NCBI GenBank assembly: GCA_019638795.1
Contig: JAHBTB010000004.1
Location: 62,001 to 126,000, forward strand
Direction: 5' to 3'
Source of the DNA: Fimbriimonadaceae bacterium
GTDB taxonomy: Bacteria > Armatimonadota > Fimbriimonadia > Fimbriimonadales > Fimbriimonadaceae
DNA length: 64,000 nt
The number at the start of each line of letters is the position of its first letter. The stretch's first letter is position 1. Shown here piece after piece: positions 43,900-51,001 of this stretch. The translations under genes and the position numbers were made by a program. A model generated the notes under the pieces. That model was not told where the DNA came from and did not search any database. It was given only the letters and a program-made list of their open reading frames with translations.

Positions 43900-44431
43900 T
43901 GAGGTCCTCCAGGAGCACCACCCAGAGTTCGCCCGGCCCATGCACCCCGTTGACAAGGACGCCCTCGATATCGGCTGTCCGGCTGGGGCCTGTCACGAGG
44001 ACGCTGGTGGACCGGGGCGCCAGGTCGACCGCGTCAGCGAGAGTCGCCACGACCTTTCTTACCAAGGCGATGTGGACCGGAGGGGCAAGGCTGACCAACC
44101 GTCGGCGACCCGGTCCGGCGGCGAGAAGGACCGAGCCAGTCTGGGCGACGGCGCAGATCGTCGAGGTCACCCCAGCCGAGGCTTCCCAAATATCCCGTGG
44201 CGTCGGTGGGCTCCCCCAGGTGCCGGCGACATCGCCATCGACCCAGGCGGGCGCCGGGCAAAGTCTCCTGGCCTCGTCAAGGTCCATGACCCGGCCCCCG
44301 ACCGCGGCGACACGATCCTTGAACAGGGAAACGAGGTCACCGTTGAAGGGGACATAGTCGGGGACGGCCTCCCGGTGGACCTCCCCCTCTCCGTCGGGCA
44401 ATAGTGAAAGCACCTGCTCACGGGCGTCCAT
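43889..44431 (-). CDS. lutC: Lactate utilisation protein C (LUD domain)
   Basis: ATG 44431 overlaps the lutB stop by 14 nt and gives 180 residues; a longer frame reads as non-coding. The LUD fold is visible: VTSTICAVAQTGSVLLAAGPGRRRLVS (split around the conserved TGS), IALVRKVVATLADAV, and VLVTGPSRTADIEGVLVNGVHGPGEL (core TGPSRTADIE and HGP). LutC is the third subunit of the LutABC L-lactate oxidase complex, which converts L-lactate to pyruvate. In this operon the lactate would come from rhamnose-derived lactaldehyde. Confidence 0.9.
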   Translation of the reverse strand: MDAREQVLSLLPDGEGEVHREAVPDYVPFNGDLVSLFKDRVAAVGGRVMDLDEARRLCPAPAWVDGDVAGTWGSPPTPRDIWEASAGVTSTICAVAQTGSVLLAAGPGRRRLVSLAPPVHIALVRKVVATLADAVDLAPRSTSVLVTGPSRTADIEGVLVNGVHGPGELWVVLLEDLIVD

Positions 44432-45752
44432 GCCACCACCTCCGGAAGTCACCGTGCTTGGCCGGCGCTGACCTAAACTGTGCCCATCCCGACATCCAGG
44501 CTCCCGCTCCCGACACCCACGGGGCCAGGGCCAAGGCGGTGCGCCACTGGGCGGGGTGGGTCGCTCCGTGGGCGAAGACTCCCCAAGAGCCTTGGACGGT
44601 GGCCTGACGACGCAATCCAACAAGCTGGTCTGGAATGGGAATCATGACCGGGCACACCTCCTCGCAGGCTCCGCAGAGCGAACTGGCGAAGGGGACGTCC
44701 CGATTGGTGTCAAAGGAAAGGGAGGGGGCCAGAACGGCTCCCACCGGCCCGCAGTACACGTTCTGGTAACCGTGACCGCTGGCGGCGCGGTACACCGGAC
44801 AGACGTTGAGGCACGCCCCGCAACGGATGCATCGGAGGATGTCCCGTCGTTCGCTGGCAAGGACGGAACTCCGTCCATTGTCGAGCAGGACGACATGCAC
44901 CTCCCGGGGTCCGTCAGACTCCGCGCCGCGACGGGGGCCCGTGATCATGTGCACGTAAGTCGTGATCTGCTGTCCGGTCGCCGATCCGGCAAGTAAGGGG
45001 AGGAACACCGCCAGGTCCCTCTCGTCGGGCAAGAGCTTTTCAATCCCCATGACCGCGACGTGGACGTCCGGCGCGGTCGTCGAGAGACGGTTGTTGCCCT
45101 CGTTCTCGACGATCACGAGACGGCCGGTCGATGCGATACCAAAGTTGACCCCGCTGACGCCGACCCTGGCCGTCCGAAACGCCGCCCGCAACCGTAACCG
45201 GGCCTGACGGGTCAGTTCCGACGGGTCGCTCGTGTAGGGACCAAGCCCCTCCGCGTGGAAAGACTCGGCGACCTGGTACCGGTCCTTGTGGATGATCGGC
45301 GTGACGATGTGGCTCGGTGTGTCCCCGTCCAATTGGACCACATACTCGCCGAGGTCGGTCTCAAGCGTAGGGAAGCCAGCCCGCTCAAGGGCGTCGTTGA
45401 GGTGGATTTCCTCAGTCACCATTGACTTTCCCTTGACGACGGTGCATCCCTCGGGGGCCGTCCGGCGACAGACGCCGACGATGACGTCGCGGGCTTCTTG
45501 GGCGTCCCTCGCCCAATGGACCGACACGCCATTGGCCACCAAGTTGGCCTCGAACTGGAGCAGGAGGGGTTTCAGGTTGTCGAGGACGGCGGCCTTGACC
45601 CTGGCGGCGTAGGTCCGCGCCGCCTCCGGGTCGAGGAATGTCTGAGGCAGGGCATGGAGACGTTGGCGGACCTTTGCCGACGATGCGGCCCGGACACTGG
45701 CGGCGGTCCGGGGCGCTAGTCCCGCGGCAAAGGCGTCGACGCGGGAACTCAT
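44418..45752 (-). CDS. lutB: Lactate utilisation iron-sulfur protein B
   Basis: The 444-residue product starts at ATG 45752, overlapping the lutA stop by 4 nt. It has a LUD domain (VVKGKSMVTEEIHLND, GVNFGIASTGRLVIVENEGN split around the motif) and two 4Fe-4S ferredoxin motifs, CIRCGACLNVCPVYR and CGACEEVCPVMIPIP, then a helical C-terminal tail. LutB passes electrons between LutA and LutC. Codons upstream of 45752 remain open to 46106 but overlap lutA and are rejected. Confidence 0.93.
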   Translation of the reverse strand: MSSRVDAFAAGLAPRTAASVRAASSAKVRQRLHALPQTFLDPEAARTYAARVKAAVLDNLKPLLLQFEANLVANGVSVHWARDAQEARDVIVGVCRRTAPEGCTVVKGKSMVTEEIHLNDALERAGFPTLETDLGEYVVQLDGDTPSHIVTPIIHKDRYQVAESFHAEGLGPYTSDPSELTRQARLRLRAAFRTARVGVSGVNFGIASTGRLVIVENEGNNRLSTTAPDVHVAVMGIEKLLPDERDLAVFLPLLAGSATGQQITTYVHMITGPRRGAESDGPREVHVVLLDNGRSSVLASERRDILRCIRCGACLNVCPVYRAASGHGYQNVYCGPVGAVLAPSLSFDTNRDVPFASSLCGACEEVCPVMIPIPDQLVGLRRQATVQGSWGVFAHGATHPAQWRTALALAPWVSGAGAWMSGWAQFRSAPAKHGDFRRWWHGRP

Positions 45753-46444
45753 GCCGACACCTCCGCCAGAATCTCCGCATAGTGGCGCGTCCTCACGGGA
45801 CGCCCCTGACGACCGGCCAAGCCGGTCAGGTGCATCAGGCACCCCATGTCTCCACTGACCACCTCGTCGGCGCCAGTGGACCGCAGACATTCGAGCTTGG
45901 CGGTCCCGATGTGCTGGGACAGGTGGGGTTCCTTGACGGCAAAGGCACCGCCAAACCCACAGCACTGTTCGGGCTCGGGCACGGGGGCCAAGGCGATCCC
46001 GGGCACGGTGGAAAGAAGCCGCTCTGCCTTGTCTCCGAGTCCGATCAGCCGTCCGTGACAGGCACGGTGGAACGCGACCGTCTTCGCATACTCCCGGCCG
46101 GACCAAGTGGTGATGTGGAGCACGTCGACGAGGAACTCAGCCAACTCGTAGACGGGCCCTGGTGGGGTGAGGTCGAGCCGAGGGTATCCGTGCCGGACCA
46201 TGGCGGCACAGGAGCCGCTCGGCGTGACCACCGGGGTGTCGCCCGCGAAGACACCGCACGTGTGGGCCGCGACACGGCGGGCAGACTCCCAGTCGCCAGA
46301 ATTAAACGGCGGTTGGCCGCAGCACGTCTGCCCTTCGGGGAACTCGACGGTGCAGCCCGCATGTTCCAGGACGCGGACGGTCGCCTGCCCGACGTCGCCG
46401 TAGAAGGCGTCGCACAGGCACGTCAGCATCAGCCGGACGCGCAT
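45749..46444 (-). CDS. lutA: Lactate utilisation protein A (cysteine-rich, GlcF-like)
   Basis: The 231-residue protein has two CCG-type cysteine-rich domains: EGQTCCGQPPFNSG with later TPSGSCAAMV, and EQCCGFGGAFAVKEP with SGDMGCLMHL. They are like the Fe-S/disulfide sites of heterodisulfide reductase and glycolate oxidase GlcF. It is the first lut gene and follows the sugar-binding protein gene by 8 nt, in the same transcript. Confidence 0.93.
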   Translation of the reverse strand: MRVRLMLTCLCDAFYGDVGQATVRVLEHAGCTVEFPEGQTCCGQPPFNSGDWESARRVAAHTCGVFAGDTPVVTPSGSCAAMVRHGYPRLDLTPPGPVYELAEFLVDVLHITTWSGREYAKTVAFHRACHGRLIGLGDKAERLLSTVPGIALAPVPEPEQCCGFGGAFAVKEPHLSQHIGTAKLECLRSTGADEVVSGDMGCLMHLTGLAGRQGRPVRTRHYAEILAEVSA

Positions 46445-46452
46445 CCTCAGCC

Positions 46453-47508
46453 TCAGAAGTCGAAATTGGCGATGTTCGCTTTGTCGAACGTCACCAGCGG
46501 GCCGGCGTAGACGACCCCCTTGGCGCTAAAGGTCTTCGACCCCAGGCCGGGGACATCGAACGACTTGCCTTCCTCGGGAAGGAACTTCTTGGCATGAAGC
46601 GCAGCGCCCAGGTGGGCGGCGATTTCACCCATGTCAGCCGGCGACCACAGTTGGAACTTCTTCACGACGCCCTTTTCCACGGCGGCCCGCAATTGGTTAG
46701 GCGTCGCCAAGCCCGTGAGCTCAATGCCGGGGCCCTTGGCTTTGGGGCCGCCCGGATACTGGCCACTGGTCTCCAAGACCTGCGCGGCGGCACCGAGCCC
46801 GACCGACGTCGGCGAGACGACGGCACGAAGGTCGGGGTACTTGGTCAAGAGGGCTTGCATTTCAGTCGCGCTCTTCTCGGGTTCGTCGTTGCCGTACACC
46901 GTGTCGACCAGCTTCAGTCCCGCGTATTTGGGGTCTTTCAACGCTTCTTTCATGCCCGCGATCCAAGCGTTTTGGTTGGGGGCGTCGGTCGCCGCACTGA
47001 GAATAGCGAAATCACCTTGGCCACCGGTCAGCGAGGCGAGGTTCTCGACCAACGCGGGCCCGACCTTGGCGAAGTCGGTGGGCAAGACCGATGCGTCGCG
47101 GTGCTCCTCGTTCCCGGTGATGTCGGAATCAACGGTCAGGACAATGACGCCCTTCTTTCTCGCGTCGTCAAAGACGTCGTTCAGGGTGTCGGGGGCGTTG
47201 GCCGAGACGACGAGCACGTCGACGCCACGCTGGAGCGCGTCCTTGATCGTGCCTACTTGGCTTGTCGCATCGGCCGAGGTGGGGGCTTGGGTCTCGATCG
47301 TCGCCCCGAGTTCCTTGGCACCCTTCTGCAGACCCTTCTCGACTTCGGCAAAGTAGGGGTTGCCCGCGCTCTTGGGCACGAAGACAAAGTGAAGGGCCCC
47401 GGATTTGGCCTGCGTGCCCCCCGTAGTGGCCGCGTCATTGGAACTGGTCCCACAGCCGGCGACGAAGATACCGGCGACCAGAACGGTGGCAAGGAGCGTG
47501 CGTATCAT
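46453..47508 (-). CDS. rhaS: Rhamnose-type ABC sugar-binding lipoprotein
   Basis: GGAGA seven bases upstream favours ATG 47508 over 47520, giving 351 residues. A lipobox ends VAGC with C19. The fold is periplasmic-binding protein type 1 with HFVFVPKSAGNPYFAEVEKGL (split at the PKSAGNPYF strand), VDVLVVSANAPDTL, and VSPTSVGLGAAAQVL. The closest subgroup by memory is RhaS/LsrB-like. Rhamnose is inferred from rhaB and the GH78 gene in the locus. It is unusual in following, not preceding, its permease genes. Confidence 0.85.
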   Translation of the reverse strand: MIRTLLATVLVAGIFVAGCGTSSNDAATTGGTQAKSGALHFVFVPKSAGNPYFAEVEKGLQKGAKELGATIETQAPTSADATSQVGTIKDALQRGVDVLVVSANAPDTLNDVFDDARKKGVIVLTVDSDITGNEEHRDASVLPTDFAKVGPALVENLASLTGGQGDFAILSAATDAPNQNAWIAGMKEALKDPKYAGLKLVDTVYGNDEPEKSATEMQALLTKYPDLRAVVSPTSVGLGAAAQVLETSGQYPGGPKAKGPGIELTGLATPNQLRAAVEKGVVKKFQLWSPADMGEIAAHLGAALHAKKFLPEEGKSFDVPGLGSKTFSAKGVVYAGPLVTFDKANIANFDF

Positions 47509-47523
47509 GGTTGTCTCCATTGG

Positions 47524-48462
47524 TCAGGCCCGGGCCGGGCGTCGGCGGACCAGCGCGGACATGTTACCGGCCAAAACCGCACCGACAAGCAAGACACCGA
47601 CGACGGTGACCTGCACTTCGGGTTTGACGCCCGCCACACCCATCGCCGTCTTGGCCGCGGCGACAAGGAGCAGGGCGGTCACGGTGCCCAGCATCGTGCC
47701 TTGGCCCCCGAGGATGCTCGTCCCCCCGACGACGACCGCGGTGATCGCCTCCAGTTCGAGCCCCCGCACCAGGTCATGCCTGACCACGCCGAGACGGGAT
47801 CCAAGGAACAAGGCGGCGAGTCCGGCGAGGGCACCGGTCATGGTGAAGGCGATGAGCTTGGTCCTCTCGACGGGGAGCCCGCTGAACCGGGCCGCCACGG
47901 GGCTTGTGCCGACCGCTGCCACCCAGCGGCCATAGACGGTGCGGTGGAGTAGAAGTCCGGCCAGCGCGGCGACGACAAGCCACACCACCGGGGGCCATGG
48001 CACCGCCGACCCGACGACGTGGGCCCGGTCGAGGCCCTTGAGCACCGGCCACTTGGCCGAATAGGGCCCCATCCATGCCTGCGCCACGCCTCGGAACGCG
48101 GCCATGGTGGCCAAGGTCGCCAAGAACGACGGCACCCGGGCCCAGGCGACGAGCGCGCCGTTGACCAAGCCCAGCAGCGCGCCTGCGCCGACGCAGACGA
48201 GTACCAGCAGACTGGGCGGGCAGCCCGGCGGGCACCACTTTGCCGCGACGCAGGCACACAAGACGGTCGTCGAAGCGACGGAAAGGTCGATCTCCCCGCA
48301 CATGATGACGAACGTCATGCCGACGGCCAGCAGGCCGGTCTCGACATAGAGGTTCATCGAGTCAAGAAGGTACGGGGCGTCAAGGAACCGGGGGGAGACC
48401 CGCGAGCCCCAGAACAGGACGAGGAGCAGGAGCCCCAGGGGGACCATCTCACGCCAGCGCAT
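47524..48462 (-). CDS. Sugar ABC transporter permease (RbsC-like)
   Basis: ATG 48462 overlaps the upstream permease stop by 14 nt and gives 312 residues. About eight to ten hydrophobic segments are present, with the family segments GEIDLSVASTTVLCA, VPSFLATLATMAAFRGVA, GTSPVAARFSGL and ITAVVVGGTSILGGQGT. It pairs with the second permease at 48449-49420, as RhaP and RhaQ do; which is which was not decided. Confidence 0.9.
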   Translation of the reverse strand: MRWREMVPLGLLLLVLFWGSRVSPRFLDAPYLLDSMNLYVETGLLAVGMTFVIMCGEIDLSVASTTVLCACVAAKWCPPGCPPSLLVLVCVGAGALLGLVNGALVAWARVPSFLATLATMAAFRGVAQAWMGPYSAKWPVLKGLDRAHVVGSAVPWPPVVWLVVAALAGLLLHRTVYGRWVAAVGTSPVAARFSGLPVERTKLIAFTMTGALAGLAALFLGSRLGVVRHDLVRGLELEAITAVVVGGTSILGGQGTMLGTVTALLLVAAAKTAMGVAGVKPEVQVTVVGVLLVGAVLAGNMSALVRRRPARA

Positions 48463-49420
48463 GGCCACCGTCCCGGGCGCGACCGCCCAGCGCGTCGACG
48501 ACAAGGGCGACCAGCACCACCACGCCATAGGCAAGCAGTTGCCAGTCGGCGGCCACCCCCAAGACGCTCAGCCCGACGTTGACGATAGCAAGGAGCACGC
48601 ATCCCGCGACGACCCCCGTCATCGAGCCTGCTCCACCGGAGACGGGTACTCCACCGACGACGACCGCCGCGATGGCGTTCAGCTCCAGGTTGACCCCCGC
48701 ACTGGCCGCGTTGACAAACCCAAACCGGCTGAGATAGACGACGCCGCCCAGACCGGCGCAGACCCCCGACCAAACGTAAACGGTCGCGAGAGTCCGGTTG
48801 ACGTTCAGACCACGTAATCTGGCCGCGACCGGGTTGCTCCCGACGGCGAAGACGGTCCGCCCTAGCCTGGTCTGGGCGAGAGCCCAGGCCAAGAGGACGC
48901 AGGGTACAGCCGCCAGAACCAGGTGCCAGGTTGCGGTCACGCCACTAAGATGGACGCCTTCGCGGCCGAGGGCGGTGAGGGCACTGGGGACGTCGTCGGT
49001 GTTGATTTGTTTGCCCTGGGCGAGGAGGAACGCCAGGCCGCGGAACGCGGTCATCGTCCCGATCGTGGTGACCACCGGCGGGACCCGGCCCCAGACGACC
49101 AGCCCAGCGTTGACACATCCCAACAATGCTCCGGCGAGGAGCCCGATGGCAAAAAGGGCAGCCACGGGCAAGCCAGGGTTGTCCCTGGCGACCATACCGA
49201 CCGCAAAGGCGGTCAGGCCGACGGTCGAGCCAACCGACACGTCGATCCCCTTGGTGACGATGACGGGCATTTGTCCTGCCGCGACCACCAACAAGACGGG
49301 CAGCCACAAGAGCACGCTGTCCAAAGACGCGGCAGAAAAGAACCTTGGTTCTTTGACCGCCGCCGCGGCGCAGACCAAGGCCACCATCGCCAGGGCGGTG
49401 CCTTCACGAGGCCAGCGCAC
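48449..49420 (-). CDS. Sugar ABC transporter permease (RbsC-like)
   Basis: A GTG at 49420, five bases after GGAGG inside the ATPase gene, gives 323 residues, close to the usual length; GTG 49426 and ATG 49471 are alternatives. Family segments are TKGIDVSVGSTVGLTAFA, VPPVVTTIGTMTAFRGLAF, AVGSNPVAARLRGLNV and IAAVVVGGVPVSGGAGS. It is the paralogue of the downstream permease; the two likely form the heterodimeric membrane channel of the importer. Confidence 0.9.
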   Translation of the reverse strand: MRWPREGTALAMVALVCAAAAVKEPRFFSAASLDSVLLWLPVLLVVAAGQMPVIVTKGIDVSVGSTVGLTAFAVGMVARDNPGLPVAALFAIGLLAGALLGCVNAGLVVWGRVPPVVTTIGTMTAFRGLAFLLAQGKQINTDDVPSALTALGREGVHLSGVTATWHLVLAAVPCVLLAWALAQTRLGRTVFAVGSNPVAARLRGLNVNRTLATVYVWSGVCAGLGGVVYLSRFGFVNAASAGVNLELNAIAAVVVGGVPVSGGAGSMTGVVAGCVLLAIVNVGLSVLGVAADWQLLAYGVVVLVALVVDALGGRARDGGHALA

Positions 49421-50894
49421 CGGCACCTCCGGAAGCCAGGGCGATGATCCGCTCGGGACTGGCGTCGGCATGGTCGAATTGACCTGCGACCCGTCCCTGG
49501 CGCATGACGATCACACGGTGGGCCAGGGCCATCACCTCCGGGAGGTCTGACGAAACGACAAGCACAGCGACCCCTGAACCTGCCAATTGCCGGATCAGGC
49601 GGTGGATGTCGTACTTTGCCCCGATGTCCACCCCGCGTGTCGGTTCGTCCAAGACGAGCAACTTCGGTCTGGCCAGGAGGGCCTTGGCCAAGACGACCTT
49701 CTGCTGGTTTCCCCCGCTCAGAAGGCAGACTTCTTGGTCTGGGCCACGGAAAACGAGGCCAAGGCCGCGCCCGACTTCCTTCGTGGCGTCGTCCATCCGG
49801 CGGTCCATCAGCCACCCCGCCACTGACGTCCTGCCCAGGCTCGCCAGGGTCGCGTTCGTGGCGACCGAAAGGGGCAGGAGCAAGCCCTGGTGTTGGCGGT
49901 CTTCGGGTACCGATCCTATCCCGGCCCGCCATCGCCGGGCCGCCGACGTCTTCCGTAGGTCGCGACCGAGGAATGACACTTTGCCGGTGTGGCGGCGAAG
50001 TCCGCAGATCGCCTGGGCGACGTCTGTCCGACCCGCCCCGACTAGGCCGGCCAGGGCGACGACTTCGCCCGCATTCACCTCGAAACTGACGTCATGGACG
50101 ACGCCACGGACTCCGAGTGATTCGACTTGCAGGACTACTTCGCCAGAACCCTGTGGCCCCGGGGCGTCGAGTTCGACGGAGCGCCCGACCATCAGCTTGA
50201 CGAGGTCACCGGTGGTGTACGTGCCCTTGTCCATATGCCCCACCACCTTGCCGTCGCGGAGGACGGTGACGACGTCGGCGTGGGAGACGACCTCCTGGAG
50301 GTGATGGGTGACAAAGGCGACCGCGCAGCCGTCGTCGGCTAGTCGCCGCATGACGGCAAAGAGACGCTCGCTTTCCGCCGGGGTCAGGGCGGCCGATGTC
50401 TCGTCGAAGAACCAGACGCGGGCCCCACGGGCGAGACCGTGGGCGAGTTCGACCGCTTGCCGTTCGGCGGCGGACAATGAACCTAGGCGGCGGCGGGGTT
50501 CGACGGTGAATCCGACACTCGCCAAGCACCCGCGGGCGGTCGCCGCCATCGCCTGCCAGTCCAATCGGCCCGGTTTCCGTGGCCAGGCTCCGACGGCGAT
50601 GTTCTCGGCCACGGTCAGGTCGGGGAAGCCTTGCGGCTCTTGGTGGACCAGGCAGACACCAGCTTCCAAGGCTTGTCGTGGGTTATGGAATTCGACCGGG
50701 ACATCGTCCACGGCGACCGCCCCGGCTGACGGCCGCACCACACCAGCGCAGGCCTTCGCCAAGCTAGACTTGCCGGCTCCGTTCTCGCCGACCAAGGCGT
50801 GCAGTTGGCCGGGGGCGAGTTGCAAATCAACCTTGGACAGGACCTCGACGCCCCCGTAGGTGACGGAGAGCCCCTGGGCGGCCAGTTGCGCCAT
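49404..50894 (-). CDS. Sugar ABC transporter ATPase (RhaT/RbsA-like, two nucleotide-binding domains)
   Basis: The 496-residue protein has two fused ATPase domains. The first has Walker A GENGAGKSS, Q-loop CLVHQEPQGFPDLTVAENI (core HQEP), signature LGSLSAAERQAVELA and Walker B VWFFDETSAAL. The second has the degenerate Walker A GLVGAGRTD usual for this family, signature LSGGNQQKVVLAKAL and Walker B LLVLDEPTRGVD. It is the first gene of the rhamnose operon, with a leaderless-type promoter just upstream. Confidence 0.93.
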   Translation of the reverse strand: MAQLAAQGLSVTYGGVEVLSKVDLQLAPGQLHALVGENGAGKSSLAKACAGVVRPSAGAVAVDDVPVEFHNPRQALEAGVCLVHQEPQGFPDLTVAENIAVGAWPRKPGRLDWQAMAATARGCLASVGFTVEPRRRLGSLSAAERQAVELAHGLARGARVWFFDETSAALTPAESERLFAVMRRLADDGCAVAFVTHHLQEVVSHADVVTVLRDGKVVGHMDKGTYTTGDLVKLMVGRSVELDAPGPQGSGEVVLQVESLGVRGVVHDVSFEVNAGEVVALAGLVGAGRTDVAQAICGLRRHTGKVSFLGRDLRKTSAARRWRAGIGSVPEDRQHQGLLLPLSVATNATLASLGRTSVAGWLMDRRMDDATKEVGRGLGLVFRGPDQEVCLLSGGNQQKVVLAKALLARPKLLVLDEPTRGVDIGAKYDIHRLIRQLAGSGVAVLVVSSDLPEVMALAHRVIVMRQGRVAGQFDHADASPERIIALASGGAGALAS

Positions 50895-50911
50895 GTCGCC
50901 GTCAGATTATG
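50895..50911 (-). promoter_or_regulatory. Leaderless-type promoter of the eight-gene rhamnose operon
   Basis: On the minus strand CATAAT (50911-50906) ends 11 nt before ATG 50894, and no Shine-Dalgarno sequence intervenes. The palindrome at 50941-50950 lies 30-39 nt upstream of the box, at or just upstream of the -35 region. Confidence 0.5.
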
Positions 50912-50940
50912 CGCTCGCCGGTACTAAAATCAACCTTACT

Positions 50941-50950
50941 GAACCGGTTC
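50941..50950. promoter_or_regulatory. Palindromic operator candidate, LacI-family type
   Basis: GAACCGGTTC is a perfect 10-bp palindrome with the AACCGGTT core common to LacI-family operators. It lies between the divergent rhamnose operon and the GH94 gene and ends 5 nt before the GH94 -10 box, a position suited to repression of both. No LacI-type gene is in the window. Confidence 0.4.
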
Positions 50951-50955
50951 TGCGG

Positions 50956-50987
50956 TAGCATTTTGTCTCGGTGGCGGAATCTCCGCC
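50956..50987 (+). promoter_or_regulatory. -10 box and leader hairpin of the GH94 gene
   Basis: TAGCAT (50956-50961) preceded by GG is followed by GGCGGA-ATC-TCCGCC (50973-50987), a 6-bp stem ending 14 nt before ATG 51002. This gene therefore seems to have a short structured leader. Confidence 0.4.
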
Positions 50988-51001
50988 CTTGATGTTTTGC
51001 C

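Noticed and set aside
44432-44623. Extended N-terminus of LutC
   Set aside because: The extra residues are Pro/Arg-rich shadow of lutB, while ATG 44431 starts a normal LUD protein.
45753-46106. Extended N-terminus of LutB
   Set aside because: It overlaps almost half of lutA and lacks any LUD-like sequence; ATG 45752 overlaps the lutA stop by 4 nt as expected for coupling.
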